DNA from: Pseudomonadota bacterium
GTDB lineage: Bacteria > Pseudomonadota > Alphaproteobacteria > Rhodospirillales > Magnetospirillaceae
Length of the DNA: 39,759 nucleotides
NCBI GenBank assembly: GCA_021847015.1
Contig: JAJZVW010000028.1
Coordinates: 1-39,759, forward strand
Reading direction: 5' to 3'
The position numbers and the translations under genes are program-made. The notes below the pieces were generated by a model. It was not told the origin of the DNA and made no database searches. It saw only the letters and a list, made by a program, of their open reading frames with translations. Every line of letters begins with the position of its first letter. The first letter of the stretch is position 1. Below are positions 8,493 to 17,587 of this stretch, one piece after another.

Positions 8493-9310
8493 GCACCTTC
8501 CGCGTCGCCCTCTCGCTTGCGCACCGCGAGTTCACCCGCTTCATGCGCCAACCGCACCGGGTCGTCGGCACGGTGGCGCAACCCCTGCTGTTCTGGCTGT
8601 TCATGGGCGCGGGCTTCAGCGGCTCGTTCAAGCCGCCGGGGATGGGTCAGATCAGCTACCTCGAATACTTCTATCCCGGCATCATGCTGATGATGATGCT
8701 GTTCGCCAGCATTTTCAGCTCGATCACGATCATCGAGGACCGCGACGCCGGGTTTCTTCAAGGCGTTCTGGTCGCCCCCGTCAGCCGGATGGCCATTGTC
8801 CTCGGCAAGGTTCTTGGCGGAACCGCCATCGCCATGGTGCAGACCGTCATCTTCACCATCGCGGCGCCGTTCCTCGGCCTCCATCTCGGCCTGGCGAGCC
8901 TCGTGCCGCTCGTGGCGGCGTTCATCCTCACCGGCGTCGGCTTTTCCGCGCTGGGATTCCTTTTGGCCTGGGGAATGCGGTCCACCGCGGGGTTCCACGC
9001 CGTCATGATGGTATTCCTCATGCCGCTTTGGATGCTGTCCGGTGCGTTGTTCCCCGTCACCGGCGTGCCGTGGTGGTTGCAGGCGGTCATGATGATCAAT
9101 CCGGTACACCACGCGCTGAACGTCATCCGCGCGCCGTTTTACGCCGGCCCGCAGACTCTTTTGGCCGATGGCCACTATCTGCTGTCGCTGGCCGTCACCG
9201 TCGGTTGGGCGGTTCTGTGCCTGGTGGTATCGATGCTGCGCGTCGGCAAGCGCGAGAAGGGGGTGACGCCAATCCCGGTCGGCACCGCCGCCATGCAGCC
9301 CGCCGAATAG
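8489..9310 (+). CDS. ABC-2 type transporter permease
   Basis: A 273-residue integral membrane partner of the ATPase encoded just upstream. Hydrophobic segments at about 29-47, 64-82, 111-131, 139-164, 172-194 and 232-252 predict the six-helix ABC-2 fold. The segment WMLSGALFPVTGVPWWLQ is typical of the region before the last helix of NodJ/DrrB-type permeases. The start codon overlaps the ATPase stop by four bases. Possible substrates include drugs, lipids or polysaccharide. Nothing in the sequence decides this, and no link to the adjacent amidase gene is proven. Confidence 0.92.
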   Translation: MSTFRVALSLAHREFTRFMRQPHRVVGTVAQPLLFWLFMGAGFSGSFKPPGMGQISYLEYFYPGIMLMMMLFASIFSSITIIEDRDAGFLQGVLVAPVSRMAIVLGKVLGGTAIAMVQTVIFTIAAPFLGLHLGLASLVPLVAAFILTGVGFSALGFLLAWGMRSTAGFHAVMMVFLMPLWMLSGALFPVTGVPWWLQAVMMINPVHHALNVIRAPFYAGPQTLLADGHYLLSLAVTVGWAVLCLVVSMLRVGKREKGVTPIPVGTAAMQPAE

Positions 9311-9359
9311 GGGCTGCGGGCGCACCCTATTCCCGGGCGCTCGGCGAATCGGCGCATCG

Positions 9360-10607
9360 TCACTCGGCGATGTCGATCCGGTTGCGCCCGGCCCGTTTGG
9401 CCGCGTACAGGCAGGTGTCCGCGACGGAAATCATCTGGTGGATGGTTTCACGCAAGCCGGTGCATACGCCGATGCTGACGGTGACGCGAAAATCGCCGCG
9501 GGCGGTTTCGACCACGGCGTCGGCAACGGTCTGCCGCAACCGCTCGAAATATTGGCGCGCATCCTCGGCCGAGAGATTGAACGCCAGAACGCAGAATTCC
9601 TCACCGCCGAACCGGGCCAGCACATCGGTCCTGCGGACCTGTTCCGCCAGAATGGCGGCGAGCCGGGCCAGCACGACATCTCCGACGTCGTGTCCGTGAC
9701 GGTCGTTGATGTCCTTGAACGAGTCCACGTCGATCAGGCCGACCGCTATGGGCGCCTGTCCCCTTTGAGCGGCCGCCAGAAGCGGCGCGGCCGCGGCGAA
9801 GAATGAGCGCCGGTTTCCCACGCCCGTCAGGTAGTCCTTGCTCGCCTCGCTCTGGAGGGCGCCCAGGTGTTCAAGGACATCCACGTTCATCTGCACGCGG
9901 CAAAAGAACTCCTCGCGCAGGAACGGCTTGTTGAGGAAGTCATTGGCGCCCGATTTGATGAACCTCGCGGAAAGGGTGCTCGAACCCGCCGAGGACACGC
10001 CGATGACCGCCAGGCGTTCCCGCCCCAGGGTCTTACGGACTTCCTTGATGAGCTGGAACCCATCCATCACGGGCATGTGGTAATCGGTGATCATCAAACG
10101 CACATCGCCCTCCCGGGCGATCACGTCCAGCGCCTCGGCACCATTGGCCGCCTCGACCACATGGAATTGATATTGCCGGAGAAGATCGCGAGTGTAATGC
10201 CGCGCGCTGGTCGCATCGTCAACCACCAGCGCCTTGATGGTGCGATTGCGATGAAGCCCGGTGATCAGGCGGACCAGGTAATCGAGACTGCTCGGATCTT
10301 CCTTGACCACATAGTCGATCACCTTCTTGGACAGGACGCGATCCCGAACGTCCTCGGAAAAGTTCCCGGTATAGACGACGACGGGCAGGCCATGATCGAT
10401 GATCGCGTCGACGATCTCGCCGTCCGGCGCATCGGGCAGATTCAAATCCAACAGTGCGAGGAAAATATCGCCGGAGTACTCGGCGATCCGCCGTTCGGCC
10501 TCGGCCCGGCTCGCGGCGGCTGCGACGTCGAAACCAGCGTCCTTGAGCTTGCTGGTGAGGATGGACAGAAAGAACTTTCCGTCTTCGACGACGAGAACCC
10601 TGGGCAT
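9360..10607 (-). CDS. Dual-receiver diguanylate cyclase (REC-REC-GGDEF)
   Basis: A 415-residue response regulator expected to make cyclic di-GMP. Receiver 1 (about 3-118) has acidic residues E8-D9 and phospho-acceptor D54 (LLDLNLP). Receiver 2 (about 125-243) has D130-D131, acceptor D175 (ITDYHMP) and lysine in NKPF (226-229). The cyclase domain (255-415) has an intact GGEEF active site (334-338), and RRTD (325-328) sits five residues before it, matching the inhibitory I-site. The ATG at 10607 is preferred over an upstream in-frame TTG because it has AGGGG at good spacing. No histidine kinase is adjacent. The gene follows dsrP by about 100 bases on the same strand; membership in that operon is unlikely but possible. 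Confidence 0.93.
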   Translation of the reverse strand: MPRVLVVEDGKFFLSILTSKLKDAGFDVAAAASRAEAERRIAEYSGDIFLALLDLNLPDAPDGEIVDAIIDHGLPVVVYTGNFSEDVRDRVLSKKVIDYVVKEDPSSLDYLVRLITGLHRNRTIKALVVDDATSARHYTRDLLRQYQFHVVEAANGAEALDVIAREGDVRLMITDYHMPVMDGFQLIKEVRKTLGRERLAVIGVSSAGSSTLSARFIKSGANDFLNKPFLREEFFCRVQMNVDVLEHLGALQSEASKDYLTGVGNRRSFFAAAAPLLAAAQRGQAPIAVGLIDVDSFKDINDRHGHDVGDVVLARLAAILAEQVRRTDVLARFGGEEFCVLAFNLSAEDARQYFERLRQTVADAVVETARGDFRVTVSIGVCTGLRETIHQMISVADTCLYAAKRAGRNRIDIAE

Positions 10608-10705
10608 CCCCCAAACCCCTGAGCGCAACGGCTGTATGAGGGGATACTACATTATCGACCCGAGGGCAAACGTGGCGATCGCGCGCGCGACCGCCACCCG
10701 CCACA

Positions 10706-11947
10706 TCACTCTGCGGGCTGGTGAACACCCACGGGGGCGCCGTGCCCCTCGGCTTCCGCCGGGGCCGACGGCTCCCCGAGCGATTCCGGAAGGAACCGCA
10801 GGAAGCTCGCACCCACGAGGGTGATCAGCAGCGCCAGGGCGACGCCGCCCAGACCCAGCGCGATCTCCGGCAGGCTTGGGACATAGGAGTGCACCTGCCC
10901 ATCCGCGAAGCTCGACGAAATCTCCATGCCGGGGAACAATTGCAGCGGATACGCTTGTCCGCCGATGATGATCACGTACACCTGGGCGAGGCCGCCGAGG
11001 ATCACCAGCGCGGACGCCATCCGGAAGGCGTTCCGGCATTGCGGCTTGGCAGCGAACGCGAGCAGCAGCGGAACCACGCCGCCCAGCCCGACCTGGCCAC
11101 CCCAGAACAGCAGGGTATAGATGCCGCCATCGCGGAGGATGAAGGCTTCCACGCCGGCATGGCCGGCCCAGTAGAGGGCCGTCAGATGCTGCACCGCCAC
11201 GAAATAGAGATTGGCGGCAACGAACAGCCCCAGCAGCTTGCGGAGACGCAGAACGAGATCGTCCCCGATGGGGCGGCCGCTGCCGGCGTACAGCGCCATC
11301 ACCACCAGATTGAACACCGCCAAGCCAAAGGCGAACGACATGGCGATGAACATCGGCGCCATTACCGCGGAACCGTAAGCGTCGCGGGCGATCAGGAAGC
11401 CGAAGATCGACCCCGTACCGGTGGTCAGCACGAGACGCCACACAAACGCCGCGATCGCCGCCGGTTTGTAGAACGCCTTCTTGGTCCAATCCATCATCGT
11501 CCACAGATAGAGCGCGACGATGCCGAAGAATCCGCTGTAGAGAATGACGTTCCACGCGAAGATGGACTTGAAGTTGAAATGCGTCATCGCCACGGCCAGC
11601 CGATCCGGCCGGCCGAGGTCGAGCACCAGCACCGCCAGACCGCCCGCCAGCAAGGCGATCGCCAGCAGGCCAGACAGCCGGCCCAGCGGCTGATAGGGCT
11701 CGCGGCCGAAGACCGACCCGATCGAGGCGACATTGAGCGCGCCGGAGGCGGCGACGATCAGGAACACGGCGAACACGTGCGGCATGCCCCAGACGACCTG
11801 ATTGGTCATGCCCGTGACCCAGTGGCCTTCGTGTTCCATGTACACCACGGACGCCGCCGCCGCGAGGATCACCACGGCAAGCCCGCCGACCACGGCAAGC
11901 CAGCCCGGCGTCATCGGGGTCAGCTCCTGGTAAACCAGCTTCCTCAT
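10706..11947 (-). CDS. dsrP: DsrP, NrfD-like membrane subunit of the DsrMKJOP complex
   Basis: A 413-residue integral membrane protein of the NrfD/PsrC type with about ten hydrophobic helices spread from residue 15 to 385. It is the quinone-interacting anchor of the DsrMKJOP complex in the inner membrane, and its partner DsrO is periplasmic. Family-like stretches include GRPDRLAVAMTHFNFKSIF in the middle helices. It is the last gene of the dsr operon. Unlike the other joints, the gap from dsrO is wide (151 bases) and contains a stable hairpin, so its expression may differ from the upstream genes. The C-terminal tail is hydrophilic and rich in Ala, Glu and Gly. Confidence 0.95.
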   Translation of the reverse strand: MRKLVYQELTPMTPGWLAVVGGLAVVILAAAASVVYMEHEGHWVTGMTNQVVWGMPHVFAVFLIVAASGALNVASIGSVFGREPYQPLGRLSGLLAIALLAGGLAVLVLDLGRPDRLAVAMTHFNFKSIFAWNVILYSGFFGIVALYLWTMMDWTKKAFYKPAAIAAFVWRLVLTTGTGSIFGFLIARDAYGSAVMAPMFIAMSFAFGLAVFNLVVMALYAGSGRPIGDDLVLRLRKLLGLFVAANLYFVAVQHLTALYWAGHAGVEAFILRDGGIYTLLFWGGQVGLGGVVPLLLAFAAKPQCRNAFRMASALVILGGLAQVYVIIIGGQAYPLQLFPGMEISSSFADGQVHSYVPSLPEIALGLGGVALALLITLVGASFLRFLPESLGEPSAPAEAEGHGAPVGVHQPAE

Positions 11948-12069
11948 TCGTCACGCCTCCAAATCATGTCCCCCGACCCCACCCCCTGGGGCAAGTATCG
12001 GAGGACGCGGACCCCACCAGCCTTCACCAACCGCGGCGCCCGGCAAATCCTTGCAACACCCGTTACGCA

Positions 12070-12093
12070 GCGCCTCTCCGTACGGAGAGACGC
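12070..12093 (-). promoter_or_regulatory. Stable hairpin between dsrO and dsrP
   Basis: Just after the dsrO stop, the transcript can fold GCGTCTCTCC-GTAC-GGAGAGGCGC, a ten-pair stem (one G-U) with a tetraloop. Its core is a 16-bp perfect palindrome at 12074-12089. No U-run follows, so it is not a standard terminator. An mRNA processing or stability element is more likely. Confidence 0.55.
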
Positions 12094-12098
12094 GCCGT

Positions 12099-12842
12099 TC
12101 ATATCCCCTGGTAGCGTACGCCGGGATCCAGGCCCAACTCGCCGCGGATTCGCGTGGTGGTCTCGGTCGAGACCCGCTTCGCGATCTCGCTCGACGGATC
12201 GCTGAGATCGCCGAACAGCATCGCCCCGCCCCCGGAGCTCTGACACGCCTCGACACAGGCGGGCTGGCGGCCGGCGTCGATCCGGTGGACGCACATGGTG
12301 CAGGCCTCGACCGTGCCCTTCCCGCGCGGCAGGTAGGGCTTCTGATCGGTCTGGTCCTCGTGGGTGAAGGACCGCGCCTTGTAGGGGCACGCCATCATGC
12401 AATAGCGGCAGCCGATACAGATGTGGCGATCGACCAGAACGATGCCATCGGCCCGTTTCATCGACGCGCCGGTCGGACACACATCAACGCAGGCCGGTTT
12501 GGCGCAATGCTGGCACATCACCGGCAGCGAATGCCGCATGCCCGTGGACGGGTCGGAGACCTCGAGCTTGCGGATGTACTGGGCATCCGTGCGCGGCCGG
12601 TCGTGCCCCACCAATCCCATCTCCTGCTTGCACGCGGTGACGCATGCCTTGCAGTCCGGGCTGCATTTGGTGCTGTCGATCAGCATGCCCCACCGGTTGG
12701 CGGCCGAGGCAGGTTCACCGGCCGGGCGCGCGCTGGCCTGGGCCGCGATCAGGGTGACGCCGGGCGCCACCACGGTCACCGCTCCGGCGACCTGGAGAAA
12801 CGCGCGACGCTGCCCGTCGAAATCGTTGTTATCGGTGCTCAT
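12099..12842 (-). CDS. dsrO: DsrO, periplasmic iron-sulfur subunit of DsrMKJOP
   Basis: A 247-residue ferredoxin-like protein that passes electrons between DsrJ and DsrP on the periplasmic side. A twin-arginine signal is visible at 10-36 (RRAFLQVAG then a hydrophobic stretch), so it is exported folded by Tat. Four cysteine clusters follow: CSPDCKACVTAC (60-71), CQHCAKPACVDVCPTG, CIGCRYCMMACPYKA and CTMCVHR with a later CVEAC. Together they have the spacing of several [4Fe-4S] centres, as in NrfC and DmsB-type subunits. The ATG at 12842 has GGAGG and AAGGA upstream. The dsrJ stop lies 19 bases before it. Confidence 0.95.
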   Translation of the reverse strand: MSTDNNDFDGQRRAFLQVAGAVTVVAPGVTLIAAQASARPAGEPASAANRWGMLIDSTKCSPDCKACVTACKQEMGLVGHDRPRTDAQYIRKLEVSDPSTGMRHSLPVMCQHCAKPACVDVCPTGASMKRADGIVLVDRHICIGCRYCMMACPYKARSFTHEDQTDQKPYLPRGKGTVEACTMCVHRIDAGRQPACVEACQSSGGGAMLFGDLSDPSSEIAKRVSTETTTRIRGELGLDPGVRYQGI

Positions 12843-12861
12843 GCTTGCGTCCTTGCCTCCG

Positions 12862-13272
12862 TCAGCGGGCGGCCGTCTTGCCCGCGCCCGCGCTGTCCGG
12901 CGTGGTGGCGTGGCAAGAGAAGCAATCGATCGAGACCGCGGCATATTCGTGGCAGGACTGGCAGAACTGCCCCGGTGCGTTCACCGGGATCGCCTTGCCG
13001 TCAGGGCCGGTGGCCGCATGGCAGTTCACGCACTCCTTGAGGCTGTACTTGCCGCCGCGGATGCCGAGCCTGAGCGTTTCATCCCGCTGATGGTACAGGA
13101 ACGCGAAATGGTTCCGGCGCATCACCGGGATGTCGTCGACACAGTGTCCGCCCTTGGCCACGGGGAACGCGGGACGGCCATCGTCCGCCCACGTCGCCGA
13201 GCCCCCGAGGACCGCCGCCGCGAAGGCGACGATCCCCAAAATGGCCAGCCCGACCCGCCGCATCGGTGTCAT
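12862..13272 (-). CDS. dsrJ: DsrJ, periplasmic triheme cytochrome c
   Basis: A 136-residue periplasmic cytochrome with an N-terminal hydrophobic segment (about 7-29), used as a signal or anchor. Three haem-binding CxxCH motifs are at 81-85 (CVNCH), 104-108 (CQSCH) and 117-121 (CFSCH). A lone C44, in GGHCVDD, matches the conserved cysteine proposed in Allochromatium DsrJ as an unusual His/Cys haem ligand. The start ATG overlaps the dsrL stop by four bases (ATGA), so translation is coupled. A second in-frame ATG lies three codons later. It belongs to the DsrMKJOP complex. Confidence 0.94.
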   Translation of the reverse strand: MTPMRRVGLAILGIVAFAAAVLGGSATWADDGRPAFPVAKGGHCVDDIPVMRRNHFAFLYHQRDETLRLGIRGGKYSLKECVNCHAATGPDGKAIPVNAPGQFCQSCHEYAAVSIDCFSCHATTPDSAGAGKTAAR

Positions 13273-15227
13273 TCCCCAAGGCCCATCTGGATGTAGCCGG
13301 TGGGGCACACATCGTGGCAGATGTGGCAACCGATACACTTGGAGTAGTCGGTGAACACGTAGCGACCGGTGGCGCGCTCCTTCTTCGGAGTGCGGCTGAC
13401 CGCGCCCTGCGGACAGAACACGACGCAATTGTCGCACTCGAAGCACAGGCCGCACGACATGCAGCGCTTGGCCTCGTCGATGGTTTCCTTCTCGGAGAGC
13501 GCCACCAGGCGCTCCTGGAAGTTGCCGATCACCTTGTCCGCGTCGATATGAATCTCGGACCGGTGATGGCGCGGCGTGTTGACGAAGTGCCCAAGGAACA
13601 GCTCGTCGTGCGGAATGATTTCCTGGGCGCCGCGATCCTCGAAGTTGTGGACGGCGAACTTGGCGTCCGAGGTTCCGCGCACGGCTTCGCCGCTGTACTT
13701 CTCGGGTTCCAGATGGGTTTCCCGCAGCTTGTTCAGCAGGTTGAAGTGGTGGACATCGACCTTCGGACGCTTGCCCAATTCGCCGCCGGCCACGAACTCG
13801 TTGATGCTGGCGGCCGCCACGCGGCCATGGCCGATCGCCGTGGTCAGCAGGTGCGGGCGAACCACGTCGCCACCGACGAAGTGCTTCTCCTTGCCGGGGA
13901 CGCGCATATTTCGGTCGGCGTTGATGAAGCCCTTGCCGTTATCCATCTCGGCGAGATCGGCCAGATCGCCCTTCTGACCGATGGCGGACACGATCAGCTC
14001 GGCCTCCAGCACGAACTCGGTGCCCTCCTGGGGAACCGGGGTCATGCCGTCCATGGTGCACTTGCACATCTTGAGACCAACGGCGCGGCCGTCGGAGGCC
14101 GTGACCACCTCGAGCGGCATCACGCCGCCGATGATCTCGACACCCTCGCGCTTCGCGTCGTCGATCTCGCGCTGCGCCGCGAACATCTTTTCCACCGGGA
14201 ACAGCGAGGTCAGGACCGCGGTGCAGCCTTCCCGGCTGGCGGCGGCGGCGACGTCGTGCGCCGTCTGGCCAAGAATGACCTTCTCGATGCGGTCCTGGTG
14301 CGAGGCCTCCTTGATGTGGCCGAGCCGGCGGGCGACCGACGCCACGTCGATGGACGTGTCACCGCCCCCGACGACGATGATGCGCCCGGAGACGTACTGC
14401 ATCCGGCCCTCGTTGAAGGCCTTGAGGAAGGCGACACCCGACACGCAGTTCGACGCCTTGTCCCAGCCCGGGATCGGCAGGCCGCGGCCGGCATGGGTGC
14501 CCACCGCCCAGAAGATAGCATCGAAGCCTTTTTCCAAATCGGCGATGGAAACGTCACGGCCGATGCGGCAATTCGCCTTAACCGTCACGCCCATGTCGAT
14601 GATGCGCTGAATTTCGGCATCGAGCATGTCGCGCGGCGTCCGGTAGCCGGGAATGCCGTAGCGCATGTAACCGCCCAGAAGGGGCTTTTCCTCGAACACC
14701 GTCACGCCGTGGCCCTTGCGGCGCAGATGGTAGGCCGCCGACAGGCCGCCGGGGCCGCCGCCGATCACGGCGATCTTCTTGCCCGATTCCTTTTCCGGCT
14801 TCGCGAAGGCAAGCTTGTGCTCGATCGCCCAATTGCCGACGTAGTGTTCGACCGAATTGATACCGACGTGCTCTTCGACCGCGTTGCGGTTGCAACCCTG
14901 CTCGCACGGCGCCGGGCAGACGCGCCCCATCACCGCCGGAAAGGGATTGGCCTCGGTCATACGGCGGAACGCGTATTCCTGCCATGCCATGCCCTCGACC
15001 GGCGGCTTTTCCACGCCGCGTGCGATATCCAGCCAGCCGCGAATATCGTGGCCCGACGGGCAGCTGCCCGAGCAGGGGGGAGTGCGCAACACATAAGTCG
15101 GGCACTTGTGCGACCAACTCGCGTTGAAAATCTCCTCGGCCCACGGCCGGTGCTCGTGGTCGCCATCCTTGTAACGGCGGAAGTTCATGCCTTCCGTAGT
15201 GGCCTTGACCGTCGACTTTGCTGCCAT
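13269..15227 (-). CDS. dsrL: DsrL, NAD(P)H:acceptor oxidoreductase of the reverse Dsr pathway
   Basis: A 652-residue cytoplasmic flavoprotein related to the small subunit of glutamate synthase. It links electrons from DsrAB to NAD(P) during sulfur oxidation. The N-terminal region has cysteines for iron-sulfur clusters (CPTYVLRTPPCSGSCPSG at 42-59, then CPAPCEQGC at 104-112). The FAD site is IAVIGGGPGGLSAAY (152-166) and the dinucleotide site IIVVGGGDTS (283-292). The last 60 residues form a two-cluster ferredoxin domain (CMSCGLCFECDNCVVFCP, then CIGCHICHDVCP). The start ATG at 15227 has GAGAGGA upstream. DsrL is a hallmark of dsr systems running in the oxidative direction. Confidence 0.96.
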   Translation of the reverse strand: MAAKSTVKATTEGMNFRRYKDGDHEHRPWAEEIFNASWSHKCPTYVLRTPPCSGSCPSGHDIRGWLDIARGVEKPPVEGMAWQEYAFRRMTEANPFPAVMGRVCPAPCEQGCNRNAVEEHVGINSVEHYVGNWAIEHKLAFAKPEKESGKKIAVIGGGPGGLSAAYHLRRKGHGVTVFEEKPLLGGYMRYGIPGYRTPRDMLDAEIQRIIDMGVTVKANCRIGRDVSIADLEKGFDAIFWAVGTHAGRGLPIPGWDKASNCVSGVAFLKAFNEGRMQYVSGRIIVVGGGDTSIDVASVARRLGHIKEASHQDRIEKVILGQTAHDVAAAASREGCTAVLTSLFPVEKMFAAQREIDDAKREGVEIIGGVMPLEVVTASDGRAVGLKMCKCTMDGMTPVPQEGTEFVLEAELIVSAIGQKGDLADLAEMDNGKGFINADRNMRVPGKEKHFVGGDVVRPHLLTTAIGHGRVAAASINEFVAGGELGKRPKVDVHHFNLLNKLRETHLEPEKYSGEAVRGTSDAKFAVHNFEDRGAQEIIPHDELFLGHFVNTPRHHRSEIHIDADKVIGNFQERLVALSEKETIDEAKRCMSCGLCFECDNCVVFCPQGAVSRTPKKERATGRYVFTDYSKCIGCHICHDVCPTGYIQMGLGE

Positions 15228-15267
15228 CGTCCTCTCCCTGGACCGTCTTTCTTATGGGGTCTTGCCC

Positions 15268-16767
15268 CTAGTCGTTATCGCCCAAAATGATCGTGTTGCT
15301 CACCAACTGATGAACCGAAACGATCATCTCTCTATCATAGCCGTAATACGGCAAGACTTTGGTGAACTGGGCCTTGCAGATGGCGCAGATGGTCGCCATG
15401 TGCGTCACGCCCTCCTGTTCGACCACCTGTTTCAAGGCTTCCAAGCGCGGCTTGGCGCCCTTGACGCGGACTTCCATGAGTTCGTCGGTCAGCAGGCCGC
15501 CGCCGCCGCCGCAGCAGAAGGTCTTCTCAAGAATGGTATCCCTGTTCATATCCACGAACTTGGGCACCGTCGCCTTGATGATCTCCCGGGGAAGGACGAA
15601 TTGCCCGCCGGGGAAATCGCCCATGCGCGAGGCGCGGGCGATGTTGCACGAGTCGTGGAAGGTCAGCACCATCCCATCGTTGCCGGACTTGTCGAGCTTG
15701 ATGCCCTTCCGCCGGATGAGGTCGGTGGTGAATTCGACGATGTGCTGCGGCACCGGATAGCGGGGATCGAGGAAATCCCACGGCCCCACCAGCGTGTTCA
15801 GGAAGCTGTAGGCGACGCGCCAGGCATGGCCGCACTCACCAAAGACGATGCGCTTTACGCCCAACTCGATCGCGGCCTCGCGGATGCGCATGGCGATCTT
15901 GCGCATCTGCTCGTAATTGCCGATGAACATGCCGAAGTTGCCGGCCTCGGACGCCTTGGTGGACAGGGTCCACGACACGCCGGAGGCATGGAACACCTTG
16001 GCATAGCCCATCAGGCCGAGCACGTGCGGCTCGGCGAAGAAGTCGGCCGACGGGGTGATCAGCAGGACTTCGGCGCCGTGAACGTCGAGCGGCATCTTCA
16101 CCGCGACGCCGCTATCGGCCTCCATGTCCTCTTCCAGGCCGGCCAGCGTATCTTCCAGCGCAGGCGCGGGAAGACCGAGATTGTTGCCGATCTTGTGGAC
16201 CTTGCCGATGATCTCGTTGCAGTACTTCTGGCCGTAGCCGATGCTGTCCATGATCTCGCGCGCCGCCATCGAGATTTCGGCGGTGTCGATACCGTAGGGG
16301 CAGAACACCGAGCAGCGCCGGCACTGCGAGCACTGGTGGAAGTAATTGAACCATTCGTCCAGGAGTTCCTTCGTGAACTCCTTGGCGCCGACCAGCTTCG
16401 GGGCGATCTTGCCCGCCAGGGTGAAATAGCGGCGATAGACCGAACGGAACAGATCCTGGCGTGCCACCGGCATGTTCTTGGGATCGCCGGTGCCCAGGAA
16501 GTAGTGGCACTTGTCGGTGCAGGCGCCGCACTTGACGCAAATGTCCATGTAGACCCGCAACGACCGGTAGCGGGACAGAAGATCGCCCATTTTGGCGATG
16601 GCCTTCTCCTGCCAGTCGGGCACGAGTTCCTTGGGAAAACCAAGAGCCTCCTGGTGGGCAGGGGCGGCGACATAGGAGCGGGATTGCGCCATGGCGCCAC
16701 AGGCGAGCGCCGGCATGGGACGCTCTTCGACGTCGCCGAGGACAGGGGTTTCGAACTTGTCGGCCAT
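15268..16767 (-). CDS. dsrK: DsrK, HdrD-like iron-sulfur catalytic subunit of DsrMKJOP
   Basis: A 499-residue cytoplasmic subunit related to heterodisulfide reductase HdrD. It is thought to act on the DsrC thiols or trisulfide and to exchange electrons with the haem b of DsrM. Two [4Fe-4S] motifs are visible: CVKCGACTDKCHYF (77-90) and CSQCRRCSVFCPYG (146-159). The C-terminal half has the CCG-type motifs for the noncubane cluster, including GECGHAWR, DSCNIARASRMGD and CCGGGGGLLTDE. It starts three bases after the dsrM stop. Confidence 0.96.
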   Translation of the reverse strand: MADKFETPVLGDVEERPMPALACGAMAQSRSYVAAPAHQEALGFPKELVPDWQEKAIAKMGDLLSRYRSLRVYMDICVKCGACTDKCHYFLGTGDPKNMPVARQDLFRSVYRRYFTLAGKIAPKLVGAKEFTKELLDEWFNYFHQCSQCRRCSVFCPYGIDTAEISMAAREIMDSIGYGQKYCNEIIGKVHKIGNNLGLPAPALEDTLAGLEEDMEADSGVAVKMPLDVHGAEVLLITPSADFFAEPHVLGLMGYAKVFHASGVSWTLSTKASEAGNFGMFIGNYEQMRKIAMRIREAAIELGVKRIVFGECGHAWRVAYSFLNTLVGPWDFLDPRYPVPQHIVEFTTDLIRRKGIKLDKSGNDGMVLTFHDSCNIARASRMGDFPGGQFVLPREIIKATVPKFVDMNRDTILEKTFCCGGGGGLLTDELMEVRVKGAKPRLEALKQVVEQEGVTHMATICAICKAQFTKVLPYYGYDREMIVSVHQLVSNTIILGDND

Positions 16768-16770
16768 CGA

Positions 16771-17580
16771 TCAGTTCCTTCCCGCTTCGAGCTTGGCGGC
16801 CCAATTGGAGAGATGGCGCCGCTCGCGCGGATCATCGTTTTGGTTGCGGGTCGGGCTGAAGAAGATGCCCGGCGCGTGGAGAAGCTTCGAGAACGGGAAG
16901 ACGATCATCAGCAGCGCGACCAGCCCGAGATGGACGGCGAGCACCGGGTCTTCCGGCAGGGGATGGATTTCGAAGCTCATCAACCCGATGAAGAACGCCT
17001 TCACGCCAATGATGTCGGTATGGGCGATGAGCTTCATCGCCAAGCCGCTGGCGCCGATACCCATGAGCAGGAAAAGCATCAGCCAGTCCGAGGGCGACGT
17101 GATGTAGGCGATGCGCGGCACCACGGCCCGGCGCAGAGCCAGGAGGGCCAGGCCGCCCATCATCATCAACCCGGCGTAGAGGCCAAACGGCTGAACCAAT
17201 TGGAACGGGAGCCAAACGTGCTCCTGAAAGTAACGCACGTGCCGCGCCAACACCACGAACAAGCCCAGGTGAAAGAGGACCGCGAAGATCCACAACGGTT
17301 TGTTCGACTTGAACAGGCTTTCGAAGACGACCACTTCGCGAGCGACGCGAAACGCCGCGCCCGACTTCGTGAGGGGAGCGGGCGTGGTGGGAATCTTCAG
17401 CGGCGCCGGCGTGCGAGCGAATTGGATGATCTTGGCGACCAGCCCAACCACCAGCACGGTGGTGGCGACGGCGAACAGGATGGCGAAAACGGTCGTCACT
17501 TCTACTTGCTCCCACCATGGCGCCGCGCTTCGACGCGGCCCGGAACCAGGGGCGGGCTCGACGCCCGCCCCTTCAGTCAC
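16771..17580 (-). CDS. dsrM: DsrM, NarI-like membrane cytochrome b subunit
   Basis: A 269-residue inner-membrane protein of the NarI/HdrE type, expected to bind haem b and to link DsrK with the quinone pool. Hydrophobic segments at about 28-52, 95-113, 129-149, 157-180 and 212-232 predict five or more helices. Histidines suited to haem ligation occur in FHLGLFVVLARHVRYF and in the last helices (AVHLGLVALL, KLLHAPG). The first 25 residues are polar and rich in Pro and Gly. The gene begins seven bases after dsrC and ends three bases before dsrK. Confidence 0.94.
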   Translation of the reverse strand: MTEGAGVEPAPGSGPRRSAAPWWEQVEVTTVFAILFAVATTVLVVGLVAKIIQFARTPAPLKIPTTPAPLTKSGAAFRVAREVVVFESLFKSNKPLWIFAVLFHLGLFVVLARHVRYFQEHVWLPFQLVQPFGLYAGLMMMGGLALLALRRAVVPRIAYITSPSDWLMLFLLMGIGASGLAMKLIAHTDIIGVKAFFIGLMSFEIHPLPEDPVLAVHLGLVALLMIVFPFSKLLHAPGIFFSPTRNQNDDPRERRHLSNWAAKLEAGRN

Positions 17581-17587
17581 CGTGCGA

